A stretch of 64,000 bases of DNA from Cohnella herbarum (GCF_012849095.1 NZ_CP051680.1:1364001-1428000), one strand, 5' to 3'; counted from the first letter of the stretch, positions 16,860 to 26,315 are shown. The notes: generated by a model from the sequence alone, not told the origin. Program-made: numbers and translations.

Positions 16860-17957
16860 TTATCGAAAATTGAAAATGGGTACGAGAATGGCGGTCATCA
16901 GAACGGCGATCGTCGTAGAGGCTATGATCTTACCGCGCGGATTTGCCATATTAATCGTCCATCCGAATCCGTATCTATCCGGAACGAATAACGCTGGGTC
17001 TTCGGGGTTGGCGTAAATGCTGCCGAGCCATTTCCAATGCCGCTCCTCCTGCGACGGAATGTCCCGGTGCTGATCAAGGCCTCTGAACCGCAGGTAAAGC
17101 AAGACGCCGATCAGCGTCAAGAAGAACGCCGCCATAAACGAGATGTTGTAGCGTAAGAGCAGATTAAGCTTCCAACCGTACAACATTACGGCTTGCAACA
17201 ACCCTAAGTTTGCAATCCCCAGCAGAGATATCCCCCAAGCCGTAATCGAATGGATTTTCTTGAGCTTCAACTGTTTACGCAACGAAGCATCCCGGTACTG
17301 GGGATCCAGCGATGTCCTGGCACGGCTAATCATCAGATTATAGCCGGCGAATAACGCGATCATCAGCGCTTGCACGATGTTCATCATGAACACGGTTCGT
17401 ACGGATTTGTTAGTGAACTGATCCGGAAAGTCATTCGGACCCATATGTATCGCGACTGACTGCGGGATCTCGTTCCATCTCGCAACGGCAAAGATGATAC
17501 ATAGCACCATTACGGCGACATGCGCCAAATACCACCAAGAGCCAAACGCTGAACGATGCGTTCGGCCGACCATAAGACTTGCTGCGCGCTTTGTTTGCAC
17601 GGCAACCTGCCAGCCTCTGGCCGCTTTCAGGCGTTGCGCGGACATCCGGCTGATCCGAACTGCGAAGACCGACACAATCATTAAAAGCAAGATGGCTGCC
17701 GCCCACCACCGGATACTCCAACTCGTCGTTTGATGACGCGTCAATATAAAGCAAGCTGCTCCGATGAAGATCGCAGAACCGCCGGTAAGCAGGACGTAAT
17801 TCCTGCGAATGCCTCGGACGGCCGTATCTTGCATGGCCTCCGCCGGCAGAGCGATGCCGAACAGCAAAGTCCGCAGGCCAATATAAGCCTGTATGCTGAT
17901 CAACAACGCAATAAACAAATAAAAGCTGGATATCATGATTGTTTCCAGTACAGTCAA
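16860..17957 (-). CDS. DUF1648/DUF5808 membrane protein
   Basis: 365 residues with about eight membrane helices. The middle has the DUF1648 signature (VARWNEIPQSVAIHMGPNDF), and the C-terminal soluble piece WLGSIYANPEDPALFVPDRYG followed by FGWTINMANP is the DUF5808 signature. Proteins of this type are coupled to YtrA-like GntR regulators in Bacilli and are thought to respond to cell-envelope stress; the activity is unknown. The TTG start overlaps the stop of the regulator gene (TTGA), with GGGG upstream, so the pair is translationally coupled. Confidence 0.85.
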   Translation of the reverse strand: MTVLETIMISSFYLFIALLISIQAYIGLRTLLFGIALPAEAMQDTAVRGIRRNYVLLTGGSAIFIGAACFILTRHQTTSWSIRWWAAAILLLMIVSVFAVRISRMSAQRLKAARGWQVAVQTKRAASLMVGRTHRSAFGSWWYLAHVAVMVLCIIFAVARWNEIPQSVAIHMGPNDFPDQFTNKSVRTVFMMNIVQALMIALFAGYNLMISRARTSLDPQYRDASLRKQLKLKKIHSITAWGISLLGIANLGLLQAVMLYGWKLNLLLRYNISFMAAFFLTLIGVLLYLRFRGLDQHRDIPSQEERHWKWLGSIYANPEDPALFVPDRYGFGWTINMANPRGKIIASTTIAVLMTAILVPIFNFR

Positions 17958-18355
17958 CGCTGTTCCCCTCCCCGATTGGTAATGGTATCCCGGTACACCG
18001 ACCTGCTCTCCTGCGCGAACGTTTCTTCCGTCATGCCTCGTACCGCAGCTGCCGCGGCAAGAGAACGCAGTTGCTGCCTGAGCTTCTCCTCGAACGCCTC
18101 CGTCACGCCGGGCATCCCGTCGGGCTGAACGATAACGCCCTTTTTCCGGTGCACTTGAAGAAAGCCCTCCTGCTTGAGCAAATTGTAGGCTTTGTTAACG
18201 GTATGGAGATTGATCCCCAAGTCCTCCGCCAAGTTCCGGATCGACGGAAGCGGATCCCCCGGCTTCAAGGCACCGGAGGCGATCCCCTCGACGATTTGGT
18301 CAACCAGTTGTGCGTAAATCGGGGTTTCCGATTGTAGATCGAGCTCAATGAACAA
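17954..18355 (-). CDS. GntR family regulator (YtrA type)
   Basis: 133 residues: an N-terminal winged helix (PIYAQLVDQIVEGIASGALKP ... PSIRNLAEDLGINLHTVNKAYN) and a short helical tail instead of a large effector domain, which defines the YtrA subfamily. These repress their own operon and respond to envelope-active compounds. The start is a TTG with AAGGAGGG six bases before it. Two 19-base operator-like repeats lie 60-100 bases upstream, as expected for autoregulation. First gene of the operon with the membrane protein. Confidence 0.9.
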   Translation of the reverse strand: MFIELDLQSETPIYAQLVDQIVEGIASGALKPGDPLPSIRNLAEDLGINLHTVNKAYNLLKQEGFLQVHRKKGVIVQPDGMPGVTEAFEEKLRQQLRSLAAAAAVRGMTEETFAQESRSVYRDTITNRGGEQR

Positions 18356-18413
18356 GAATATCCCTCCTTATGAAGCCGTTTCATATCGATCCACCCGCCT
18401 TCTTTTGTTGTTT

Positions 18414-18456
18414 GTTATATTACATATATAACATATTGTTATATTACATGTATAAC
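18414..18456 (-). promoter_or_regulatory. Two operator repeats for the GntR/YtrA regulator
   Basis: GTTATATTACATATATAAC (18414-18432) and GTTATATTACATGTATAAC (18438-18456) are 19-base near-palindromes that differ in one base, with centres 24 bases apart (about two helical turns). They sit in front of the GntR gene and match the AT-rich dyads used by YtrA-type repressors. Confidence 0.75.
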
Positions 18457-18519
18457 ACATATGGAAATAACACACAAGATCCAGATCTGAATTCTTTCAT
18501 CTTGCTATGCTTAAAAGAA

Positions 18520-18551
18520 AACGGCAGCTGATTTTCAGGTCAGCTGCCGTT
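18520..18551 (-). terminator. Terminator after the YtkA-like lipoprotein
   Basis: AACGGCAGCTGA (18520-18531) pairs perfectly with TCAGCTGCCGTT (18540-18551), followed on the minus strand by TTCTTTT. It ends the copper module. Confidence 0.8.
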
Positions 18552-18625
18552 GTATCCTTATTCAACTATCTTGCTTCCCGTTAACGGTCATTTCCAGTCT
18601 GCATCATCGCGGCCATAAGATTACT

Positions 18626-19507
18626 TTATTTCACTTCAACTACAAAGGGACTGATAAAAGTTTTACCGTTTCGTTGAAATTGTCCCCAGATCTTATATAC
18701 GCCGGTATTCGGGAACGTCGTCATGAATTTCGCATCCGGGCCTTTCGCTTTTTCCTCCATCGGGTGTACATGCAAATACTGCTCTGTATCTTCGCTTAGG
18801 ATCACAACGTGCCCAACAGCGCCTAGGTAAGGCTCTAGATCCGTTATCGGCTCTTTGGACTTCGCATCCGAAAGTTTGAAGTTCAACATCATTTCTTTGC
18901 CGGCTTCCGGATGATTGTTGACGAGCGAGATTTCTACCCCGTCCACGATCACGGAATGTTCATCCGATGGCTCAATAGGAACTTGTTCAGCCGCTCGCCC
19001 TTCTACTTTGATCCACTCGGACTTCGTAGTGGCGGATCCGCCGGTAGGAATATAGTCGGCGAATAACTTATAATCACCACCGGAAGGGAACGCCGTCGTG
19101 ATTTCGAATTGCCCATTCCCTTTGTACTCCGGATGGATGTGGTCAAAGTAAGATAAATCTTTGCTAACCGCGATCAGATGAAGCTTCTTCTCGTGATTAA
19201 TATCGAAATCCTCGATGGCTTTCCCGTCCGTATCTTGAATTTGTACGGTTATTAAGGTATTCTCTCCGGATCTCGGCTTTTCTTCAGACCATTTCCAAAC
19301 GGCATTCGTCTCTAGCTTCTTCGTCTCCCCGGCATGTTCTTCTCCATGAGCTTCGCCGTGCTCTTCGGCACTGGATACAGCGGGCGATGCTGCTTGAGAA
19401 TTTCCTCCATGAGCACTATGATTATCTGTATCTTGTTTATTTTGTTTGCCGCAAGCGGCAACAAGAACTAGTGCCGCTAGCAATCCGATCAAATAGATTC
19501 TTTTCAT
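18626..19507 (-). CDS. YtkA/FixH-like lipoprotein with two repeats
   Basis: 293 residues. A signal peptide ends in the lipobox LVAAC; then comes a His-rich stretch (HSAHGG, EEHGEAHGEEHAGE), then two related beta-sandwich domains of about 95 residues, each with an H-x-H-P motif (DHIHPEYKG, LHVHPMEE). YtkA-like proteins are often encoded with copper ATPases and may bind copper at the outer face of the membrane; this is inference from context and His content. The start at 19507 is set by GGAGG; the gene follows the copA stop by 25 bases and shares its operon. Confidence 0.8.
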   Translation of the reverse strand: MKRIYLIGLLAALVLVAACGKQNKQDTDNHSAHGGNSQAASPAVSSAEEHGEAHGEEHAGETKKLETNAVWKWSEEKPRSGENTLITVQIQDTDGKAIEDFDINHEKKLHLIAVSKDLSYFDHIHPEYKGNGQFEITTAFPSGGDYKLFADYIPTGGSATTKSEWIKVEGRAAEQVPIEPSDEHSVIVDGVEISLVNNHPEAGKEMMLNFKLSDAKSKEPITDLEPYLGAVGHVVILSEDTEQYLHVHPMEEKAKGPDAKFMTTFPNTGVYKIWGQFQRNGKTFISPFVVEVK

Positions 19508-19532
19508 ATTAGCCTCCATGATATCAATAACT

Positions 19533-21962
19533 TTATACTTTTGCTCTTTGTAGACGTAGCGCATTCAGCACAACGGAGACGGAGCTTAAAGCCATAGCTG
19601 CTCCGGCGAGCCATGGTGCAAGGAATCCAAGCGCCGCGATCGGGATGCCGATCACATTATAAGCAAGCGCCCAGAACAAGTTTTGCTTAATGTTGACCAT
19701 CGTTTTTTTACTCATCGAGATCGCGTCCGGAATACTGTTCAAGTCCCCGCGCATTAAAGTAACATCCGCGGCTTCCATGGCCACGTCGGTTCCCGTTCCG
19801 ATCGCCATCCCGATATCCGCAATGGCCAATGCCGGCGCATCGTTAATTCCATCTCCAACCATCGCGACTTTTTTCCCGCTTTCTTGCAATCGCTTGACCT
19901 CGTTGGCTTTACCGTCCGGCAGCACTTCCGCCAACACATGGTCGATTCCAACTTGACTCGCAATGGCTTTAGCGGTACGTTCATTGTCGCCCGTCATCAT
20001 CACGACTTCCAAGCCGAGCTGCTTTAATCTGGCAACCGCCTGCTTCGACGTATCTTTAATCGTGTCCGCTACGGCTACCATACCCGCGTACTTTCCGTTA
20101 ACCGCAACCAGCATCGCTGTTTTTCCAACCGACTCCAGTCGGCTCATTTCCTCGAAAGCGGCCTCCGCGTTCACATTGGTTTTCGCCAATAACTTTCGGG
20201 TTCCAATTAACAATTCGTTCCCTTCGACCGTAGCTTCAACGCCAAATCCAGGTATCGCTTGAAAGGAATCGGTCGACGGAAGAGAAATACCTAGCTCTTG
20301 AATGCCAGCCACGATCGCTTCCGCTAGTGGATGCTCCGAATTTTTCTCCGCTGCGGCAACCCAGGACAAGAGCTGTTCCCGATCAAAGCCTTGCTCAATC
20401 CGAACATCCGTCAATTCCGGCTTGCCTTTCGTTACCGTTCCCGTTTTATCCAATACTATGGTGTTAATGCGATGCGTGGATTCTAAATGTTCGCCGCCTT
20501 TGAACAAAATACCGAGTTCAGCGGATCGACCCGAACCGGCCATGATCGATGTCGGCGTAGCAAGACCTAGCGCGCAAGGGCATGCGATAACCAGAACGGC
20601 AATTGCCTTCTCCAACGCCTCTGCGAAATTGCCTGCATCGACGGCGAAGTACCAGATCAAGAAAGTGACGACCGCAATCCCTACGACGATCGGGACGAAT
20701 ATCCCCGAAATCACGTCGGCTACCCTTTGAATCGGCGCTTTCGAGCCTTGCGCTTCCTCAACGACTTTGATGATTTGGGAAAGCGCCGTTTCTTTGCCGA
20801 CTTTGGTCGCCCGTACTTTAAGCACGCCGTTTTTGTTCAGCGTTGCTCCGATGACTTGATCTCCTGTCTTCTTATCTACCGGGATGCTTTCGCCGGTTAG
20901 CATCGATTCGTCGATTGCCGATAACCCTTCAAGCACTTCGCCATCGACAGGTACTTTCTCTCCAGGTTTAACTAGGAATATATCTCCAGCTACTACGTCT
21001 TCAACCGGAATACTCATTTCCTGACCATTCCGTATGACGATAGCCGACTTGGCTTGTAAGCCCATCAATGCTTTGATCGCTTCGGAAGACCGGCCTTTCG
21101 CCAGCGTCTCGAATAATTTACCCAACAAGATTAATGTGATCAGCACAGCACTCGTCTCATAATACATCTCAACCTGATGATGCGCGGATGCATTTAACGA
21201 TTCGATTGTTAAGTAAACGCTATAGAAGTAAGCGGCAGATGTGCCGAGCGCAACCAATACATCCATATTCGCACTGCCGTTGCGCAGAGCCTTGTAGGCT
21301 CCGACATAGAATCGACTGCCGATAATGAACTGTACCGGGGTGGCTAATATCAATTGAAACCAAGGATTCATGAAAATCTCCGGCACCCATATCCATGACG
21401 TAAACGAAAAATGTCCAACCATTGCCCATAGAAGCGGCAATGAGAGAATAGCCGATACAATCAACCGAATCTGCAGGCTGCGGACTTCTTTTTTCTTATG
21501 ATCGGTTTCTTTCGTCTGCTCGCTCTTCGGTTTAGCTTTGTAGCCGATCTGTTCGACTTTCCTGATCATATCCTCAGCACTTGTCATGGATGGAATATAT
21601 TCCACATGTGCCGTCTCCAAAGCTAAGTTCACAGTGGCTTTTACTCCACTCATTTTGTTAAGGCCTTTCTCGATACGCGTGGCGCATGCTGCGCAGGTCA
21701 TGCCTACAATATCGAAGTCAATGGACTCCTTTACCGTACCATATCCTAAGTCTTGTATTTTCTGTTCCAATTGGGACATGTTGACTTGAGAAGGGTCAAA
21801 GTTGACGGATGCTTGTTCCATGGCGAAGTTAACGTTCGCTTGTGCAACGCCTTCCAGCTTATTCAGGCCTTTCTCTATACGGTTGGCACATGCTGCGCAA
21901 GTCATGCCAGTGATCTGTAGTGTCGCTTGTTGGGTTGGTACTGCTTGATTAGGACTACTCAT
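19533..21962 (-). CDS. copA: Copper-exporting P1B-type ATPase
   Basis: 809 residues. Two N-terminal heavy-metal-associated domains each carry GMTCAAC. Eight membrane helices follow, with the CPC metal site ([15 protein letters not shown]), the phosphorylation motif DKTGTVTKG and the hinge motif [10 protein letters not shown]. It pumps Cu(I) out of the cytoplasm. The operon order is copZ - copA - ytkA-like. The ATG at 21962 is preferred: AGGTG is six bases upstream, while in-frame GTG/ATG codons at 21971 and 21968 overlap that site. It is likely controlled by CsoR through the site at 22277. Confidence 0.95.
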   Translation of the reverse strand: MSSPNQAVPTQQATLQITGMTCAACANRIEKGLNKLEGVAQANVNFAMEQASVNFDPSQVNMSQLEQKIQDLGYGTVKESIDFDIVGMTCAACATRIEKGLNKMSGVKATVNLALETAHVEYIPSMTSAEDMIRKVEQIGYKAKPKSEQTKETDHKKKEVRSLQIRLIVSAILSLPLLWAMVGHFSFTSWIWVPEIFMNPWFQLILATPVQFIIGSRFYVGAYKALRNGSANMDVLVALGTSAAYFYSVYLTIESLNASAHHQVEMYYETSAVLITLILLGKLFETLAKGRSSEAIKALMGLQAKSAIVIRNGQEMSIPVEDVVAGDIFLVKPGEKVPVDGEVLEGLSAIDESMLTGESIPVDKKTGDQVIGATLNKNGVLKVRATKVGKETALSQIIKVVEEAQGSKAPIQRVADVISGIFVPIVVGIAVVTFLIWYFAVDAGNFAEALEKAIAVLVIACPCALGLATPTSIMAGSGRSAELGILFKGGEHLESTHRINTIVLDKTGTVTKGKPELTDVRIEQGFDREQLLSWVAAAEKNSEHPLAEAIVAGIQELGISLPSTDSFQAIPGFGVEATVEGNELLIGTRKLLAKTNVNAEAAFEEMSRLESVGKTAMLVAVNGKYAGMVAVADTIKDTSKQAVARLKQLGLEVVMMTGDNERTAKAIASQVGIDHVLAEVLPDGKANEVKRLQESGKKVAMVGDGINDAPALAIADIGMAIGTGTDVAMEAADVTLMRGDLNSIPDAISMSKKTMVNIKQNLFWALAYNVIGIPIAALGFLAPWLAGAAMALSSVSVVLNALRLQRAKV

Positions 21963-22011
21963 AATCATCACCTATTCCTCTGTCGTATTCCATCTTAACG
22001 ATGTGACTTTT

Positions 22012-22215
22012 TCATTTCAACACATCGTAACCCTGTTCCTCAATCGTTTCGACAATGGCGTCCAATGAGATATTACTGTCGTCATATACCACTTCAACCA
22101 AGCCTGCGTCTAGATCAACAGTTGCTTTTGCATCGAGAGCTTGGACTGCTCCTTCAATAGTACGAACACAATGACCGCAAGTCATTCCTTCAACATTTAA
22201 CAGTACGTTTTTCAT
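22012..22215 (-). CDS. copZ: Copper chaperone CopZ
   Basis: 67 residues, one heavy-metal-associated domain with M-T-C13-G-H-C16. It passes Cu(I) to CopA. The start at 22215 is fixed by GGAGG before it; an in-frame ATG at 22239 precedes that site. About 50 bases separate it from copA, and a CsoR-like operator lies 60 bases upstream. Confidence 0.93.
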   Translation of the reverse strand: MKNVLLNVEGMTCGHCVRTIEGAVQALDAKATVDLDAGLVEVVYDDSNISLDAIVETIEEQGYDVLK

Positions 22216-22276
22216 TTTTAATTCCTCCATATCATTCATTTTGTTATTTTGTTAATTGTAATCAAAATCTTCTTAC

Positions 22277-22295
22277 TATACCCCCCTAATGTATA
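22277..22295. promoter_or_regulatory. CsoR-like operator before copZA
   Basis: TATACCCCCCTAATGTATA, one of three related 19-base sites in this module, each in front of a gene start. It lies 60 bases upstream of copZ. Confidence 0.65.
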
Positions 22296-22313
22296 AAAGG
22301 GGCAAAATAAAAA

Positions 22314-22931
22314 CTATCCATTAATGACTTCCTTAAGATTGATTCGATCGATATATTTGGTAAACTTTTCTTTTCCTTTGGCATGCGTCCGATAGTAGTC
22401 GATTATCTCTAGAATTATCGGAATGACCCGTTCCTCCCGGATTCCTGACATAAATAACTTGGCCAATTTTGCTTTTATTCCTTTAACGTCTCCCCCGACA
22501 TAGAGGTCATATACATCCCTCATTTTGACAACGGAAATGTCCTTGGTAAGCGGTTCGCTTGTTCCCAGAGCGCAACCTGCATACCCGATCTTTATCGGAA
22601 CCGGAACTTCCATTCCGGAGATCGCTTCATCCAACCGAAGCGCGAACGACAAACCGGCTTCTTCATGACCTTTACAGAAATTGCATGCTTGCAAGTTTTT
22701 TGTGGTAGAACCTGTTGGTAACACTCTTAAACCTGCCTTGGCCAACTCTTCCTCCGCTTCTGAAAACTTAGATTCATCCACGAATACGTAAAGCTGTTTG
22801 AATGGTGTCATTTCGATTGCAGTGCCTGGATGAACTATAGAACCAATGACGGTTAATTGCTCCGGTTGATACGTCGTTCCACCTACCGCCAATGGAGTTG
22901 CTAAGGCTAATTTGCGAAGAGTCAAGTTCAA
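22314..22931 (-). CDS. Nitrite/sulfite reductase-like small protein
   Basis: 205 residues. The N-terminal half resembles a ferredoxin-like repeat of siroheme reductases. The second half has C83-N-F-C86-K-G and G-C120-A-L-G-T, followed by DISVVKMRDVYDLYVGGD, which aligns with the siroheme/4Fe-4S region of sulfite and nitrite reductases. In the full enzymes the last motif is C-x3-C; here the fourth position is Thr124, so one cluster ligand is missing. It may bind a cofactor without being a complete reductase. Start: TTG with AAAGGA five bases upstream. It sits between copZ and csoR behind its own CsoR-like site, so a role in copper or redox stress is inferred. Confidence 0.7.
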   Translation of the reverse strand: MNLTLRKLALATPLAVGGTTYQPEQLTVIGSIVHPGTAIEMTPFKQLYVFVDESKFSEAEEELAKAGLRVLPTGSTTKNLQACNFCKGHEEAGLSFALRLDEAISGMEVPVPIKIGYAGCALGTSEPLTKDISVVKMRDVYDLYVGGDVKGIKAKLAKLFMSGIREERVIPIILEIIDYYRTHAKGKEKFTKYIDRINLKEVING

Positions 22932-22971
22932 ACACGTCCTTTGTCGTTAATGATAATGTCCATGAATATAA

Positions 22972-22990
22972 TATACCCCCGTACCCTATA
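22972..22990. promoter_or_regulatory. CsoR-like operator before the reductase-like gene
   Basis: TATACCCCCGTACCCTATA, a pseudo-dyad flanked by TATA, 40 bases upstream of the start at 22931. On the other strand it reads TATAGGGTACGGGGGTATA, close to the GC-rich CsoR boxes of Bacillus. Confidence 0.7.
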
Positions 22991-23055
22991 TTGTGTCAAG
23001 CGAAGATAATTCATAATATAAAAGCAAATGTACATAAGCACATTTGCTCCGATTA

Positions 23056-23385
23056 TCATTTCATTAGTTTATTTATCGTCGTCAGCAATTCATCGATGAC
23101 TGCATGCTCGCCCGATTGAATTTTTTCAACGACACAGCTTTTCATATGGTTCTCGAGAAGTAATTTTCCTACGCCGTTGAGAGCTGATTGCACCGAAGCG
23201 ATTTGATTGAGGACGTCATCGCAGTACGTATCTTTTTCGATTAAACCTTTGATCCCTCGAATTTGCCCTTCAATTCGGTTCAGGCGGCTGGTCAGGTTTA
23301 TCTTGGTCTTCTCGGAGTGATGGCTATGTTGATGGCGGTGATGATGTTCATGTCCAGCGGATTCAACCGTTAATTCCTTTTCCAT
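23056..23385 (-). CDS. csoR: Copper-sensing repressor CsoR
   Basis: 109 residues. A His-rich N-terminal tail (HEHHHRHQHSHH) precedes the all-helical CsoR/FrmR core (RLNRIEGQIRGIKGLIE). The Cu(I) ligand triad Cys-x-His-x3-Cys is present as C55, H80 and C84. Apo-CsoR represses; copper releases it. The His-rich tail is an addition to the usual core and may buffer metal. The start has GGGGAGGGG upstream, and a CsoR-like operator lies 28 bases further. Confidence 0.93.
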   Translation of the reverse strand: MEKELTVESAGHEHHHRHQHSHHSEKTKINLTSRLNRIEGQIRGIKGLIEKDTYCDDVLNQIASVQSALNGVGKLLLENHMKSCVVEKIQSGEHAVIDELLTTINKLMK

Positions 23386-23412
23386 GGCTTATCCCCTCCC
23401 CTTACGCTCCAT

Positions 23413-23431
23413 TATACCCCCTAACCCTATA
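23413..23431. promoter_or_regulatory. CsoR-like operator before csoR
   Basis: TATACCCCCTAACCCTATA, differing from the site at 22972 in two bases. Its position suggests autoregulation. Confidence 0.7.
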
Positions 23432-23548
23432 CGAAGCAAAATTCTGATTGCTTATGTTGGATAAGCTCGACGCCAAACCGGATTATTCCGGTCTTGCCCT
23501 TGACAAGGAGGCAATCGTTGCCGGGATATAAGCCATTGACATGCCCTC

Positions 23549-23869
23549 CTACGGGATGAGCTGATTGATGGCGCCTGTTAACGTTTCTTTGGGTACGAAT
23601 CCTGTCACTTTCCCGACTAGTTGCCCCTTCTTATAAATAAACAGCGCTGGTAAACTCATGACTCCCATTTGCTCTGTCACTTTCGTTTCCGTCGCTACAT
23701 CCACCATGGCCACCGTTACTTTACCTGCATAAGCTTGATCGATGTCCTCTAGAATCGGCTTCATTTGTTTACAGAGCGAACACCATTCCGCCCAAAACTC
23801 CACCAAGACGGCATCTTGTTCGGAAACCAACTTATCGTAATCGTTGTCCGACAAATTTAATATAGTCAT
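23549..23869 (-). CDS. Thioredoxin-like protein with WCSLC active site
   Basis: 106 residues, thioredoxin fold. The active site is WAEWCSLCKQMKPIL; normal thioredoxins have WCGPC. The cis-Pro loop is MSLPALFIYK. The altered CxxC dipeptide should shift the redox potential and partner choice. The start at 23869 follows GAGGAGGG; an in-frame ATG at 23887 lies before that site. It may serve the thioredoxin-dependent ArsC encoded 4 kb away or general repair; this is inference only. Confidence 0.88.
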   Translation of the reverse strand: MTILNLSDNDYDKLVSEQDAVLVEFWAEWCSLCKQMKPILEDIDQAYAGKVTVAMVDVATETKVTEQMGVMSLPALFIYKKGQLVGKVTGFVPKETLTGAINQLIP

Positions 23870-23928
23870 TGCTACATCCCTCCTCATGTGTAACTTACCC
23901 AGATAATTGGTACATAATCGTTAGCTTA

Positions 23929-24594
23929 TTATTTTGATTGTTCATAGCCGAGTACTTTACCTACCACATTCCCCTGATCTAATGCACCGAAAAATTGACT
24001 ATCAATGCTTCTAAACCAAGTATCGCCTAGCACAAACAGATGATTGGCGGGGACTTGGGTACTTGCCATATTCGTATTGAAAAAATCCTTCATAGTTTTC
24101 TCACAAGCTTCATCACATACGCCAGATCCAGGTTTGTTCATGACTTTGAAATATTGTTTTTCATCCAGTCCCCAACTTAATGCTTTTCCGTAGAAAGTGT
24201 TGAGTTTTTTTTCATCTATGTAAATTTGACCCTTCTTGATTTTTATTGTCTCTCCAGGAAGACCAATAACTCTGGCGATGTTACTTTTAGGAGGTTTAGG
24301 AATCGAATCAGAGTTATTGCTAAGAGAAGGAGATAAGTAATAGATCACATCACCACGTCTGAATTCGTTATATTGATAAAAATTAGGATCAATGACTAGT
24401 TTTCTATTCTCATTCGTAATATACTCCAATTTCGTTCTTGCCATCCCGTCTGCCGAATAGTCGATGGTAAACATCTGATCTGTTGCTTCGATGACTGGAG
24501 GTTGCTCTGGTGTCATCTCGTCTATAATGCCTTTTTTCTCGCATGCGACTAACAAAATGACAATGAGAATGAAAAGCCATTTAACATTTTTCAC
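23929..24594 (-). CDS. Signal peptidase I-like lipoprotein, probably inactive
   Basis: 221 residues. The N-terminus ends in a lipobox (ILLVAC), unlike true signal peptidases, which are anchored by a helix. The S26 fold is recognisable from RRGDVIYYL, NIARVIGLPGETIKI (box D) and LGDTWFRSIDSQFFG (box E). In box D the catalytic Lys that precedes RVIGLPG is Ala, and no S-M-x-P-T nucleophile motif is present before it. It therefore should not cleave. The insert carries a Cys pair (GVCDEACE). The GTG at 24594 is chosen for its GAGG; a TTG at 24609 is possible. Confidence 0.7.
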   Translation of the reverse strand: MKNVKWLFILIVILLVACEKKGIIDEMTPEQPPVIEATDQMFTIDYSADGMARTKLEYITNENRKLVIDPNFYQYNEFRRGDVIYYLSPSLSNNSDSIPKPPKSNIARVIGLPGETIKIKKGQIYIDEKKLNTFYGKALSWGLDEKQYFKVMNKPGSGVCDEACEKTMKDFFNTNMASTQVPANHLFVLGDTWFRSIDSQFFGALDQGNVVGKVLGYEQSK

Positions 24595-24753
24595 TACCGT
24601 CACCCTCAATTTAGTAACCTGTTTCTGTTTAACTTAAAATCCCCCCTGTTATAATTAACTTTACATATTAAACGTAGAATCCTTCCAATAGTTACGCTAA
24701 CGTGCCCGTTCGTAGCTTAATGGTCCTCCGATTCACAACGTTCATTCGAAAGA

Positions 24754-24784
24754 AACACAGACTGTCTGTTCGTCAGCCTGTGTT
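24754..24784 (-). terminator. Terminator after oxalate decarboxylase
   Basis: AACACAG (24754-24760) pairs with CTGTGTT (24778-24784) with further CTG/CAG pairing inside. It lies 19 bases past the oxdC stop. A T-run on the minus strand is lacking. Confidence 0.5.
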
Positions 24785-24802
24785 GTTATTTAAATGTTAA
24801 AT

Positions 24803-25993
24803 TTATCTATCCGTTCGTGGGTAATAAGAATAGCCAGGATGTTTTACTATAAACGATTTTTCCTTTCGCAATGCGTTCATTAATTCCGGTCCTACATTAA
24901 GGTTACTCTGTACGATTTGATGAGGGGTAAGCGCCATCCACTGACTAAGCGAAACATCTTCGAAGCGGTCACTCTTAAAAATCTCCATAACCCATAGGGT
25001 TTTATCACCGGTATTCTGAATATAGTGACCATTAGCAAACGGTACATAACCGACATCCCCAGCCCGATAATCGAAAGTGCGAGCAGTGCCATTGGCGGCG
25101 AATACCGTCATACGCGCCGTACCCGAGATATAATATTGCCATTCATCATTATTGGGATGCCAATGCATTTCTCTCATTGCTCCCGGTTTGATTTCCAACA
25201 ACGATGCGGCAATTTGAGTGGAAATCGGAAAGTTGGTGGAATCGACTATACGCACGGTTCCGCCCGGAGTTACAATCGGCTTCTGTGCGAGTAGTCGATG
25301 CGTAAAGGATAAGGGTATGGTGCCTTGCGGGTCTGCAACCTTCTGACTTTCGATTGGACCCGGGACGGTACCCTGATAAATGTATAGCTGATGATTCGGA
25401 ATATGGGCAAAAGCGCTTGTTGGCACTCCGAAATTCGCGGATAGTACGTCCTTTGGCGTATGTGCGAACCAATCGGAGATAGTCAAAGTATTGAGGTCGG
25501 AGAAATTACCGTCAGGGAAGACAAGCAAAAATTCGCTCCCTTCTTCCAACCCTTGAATAGAATGCGGAATTCCTGGCGGGAAGTACCACAAGTCGCCAAC
25601 ACCTACGTCAGCAATGAAGTTCCTTCCATTCTGGTCAACGGATGTAATGCGCGCTCGCCCCACAAGCATGATAGCCCATTCCGCTTGCTGATGCCAATGT
25701 AACTCACGCACACCGCCGGGAGTTAAAGCCATATTCACCCCGGCAATCGTGGTTGCGATCGGAAGCTCTCTAACCGTCACTTCCCGCGACCACCCGCCAT
25801 GATTTAACTGCATATGAGTGTCGGAGAACGAGAATTTCATATTGGGCAACGAACCGGCATCGGTAACAGGCGATACTAGCATGTCAGGGTTCTCCATGTC
25901 TCGCATAACGTCCCGTGGTCCCAAATCGTACCAACCCGCACCATCATTCCTTATCGGCTGCGGAATATTTCCATTCCGAGTTTCGTTTTCCAT
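24803..25993 (-). CDS. oxdC: Oxalate decarboxylase (bicupin)
   Basis: 396 residues with two cupin domains. Domain 1 has the manganese ligands in [10 protein letters not shown] and [10 protein letters not shown]; domain 2 in [14 protein letters not shown] and FANGHYIQN. It converts oxalate to formate and CO2, consumes a proton, and is an acid-stress and oxalate-use enzyme in Bacilli. The active-site lid between domains, which in the B. subtilis enzyme reads SENST, reads SDLNT here ([15 protein letters not shown]), so the lid acid is Asp rather than Glu. No secretion signal. The start at 25993 follows GAGAGGTG; an ATG at 25999 is possible. Monocistronic. Confidence 0.9.
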   Translation of the reverse strand: MENETRNGNIPQPIRNDGAGWYDLGPRDVMRDMENPDMLVSPVTDAGSLPNMKFSFSDTHMQLNHGGWSREVTVRELPIATTIAGVNMALTPGGVRELHWHQQAEWAIMLVGRARITSVDQNGRNFIADVGVGDLWYFPPGIPHSIQGLEEGSEFLLVFPDGNFSDLNTLTISDWFAHTPKDVLSANFGVPTSAFAHIPNHQLYIYQGTVPGPIESQKVADPQGTIPLSFTHRLLAQKPIVTPGGTVRIVDSTNFPISTQIAASLLEIKPGAMREMHWHPNNDEWQYYISGTARMTVFAANGTARTFDYRAGDVGYVPFANGHYIQNTGDKTLWVMEIFKSDRFEDVSLSQWMALTPHQIVQSNLNVGPELMNALRKEKSFIVKHPGYSYYPRTDR

Positions 25994-26131
25994 AATCATT
26001 TGCACCTCTCGATCGATACACTTCATACTTATTACTGGGTAAGTGCCTAAAATAAGTTATGAATGGATTTACGATTTGGATACTTAGAGAATCAAATAAG
26101 TAACGGCTATTAGGTCTAACGCATGAAAAAG

Positions 26132-26165
26132 AAGCCGCCCTCAAACTTCCTTAGAGGCGGCTTTT
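26132..26165. terminator. Terminator between oxdC promoter region and merR
   Basis: AAGCCGCC (26132-26139) pairs with GGCGGCTT (26156-26163) and is followed by TTT on the plus strand; an A-run before it serves the minus strand. It closes the merR transcript. Confidence 0.6.
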
Positions 26166-26315
26166 GACAATCTATCTATGTTACGTCTCTACGAGTTACA
26201 GCATTCCAACACGAACGGATTGCATCGCTGACGTTCTCGCTGCTTAACTCGAAGATTCCGTACAGAATTCATTTCATTGCTACAAGATCTTGATAGCCGG
26301 TTAGCTCAGAGATAT

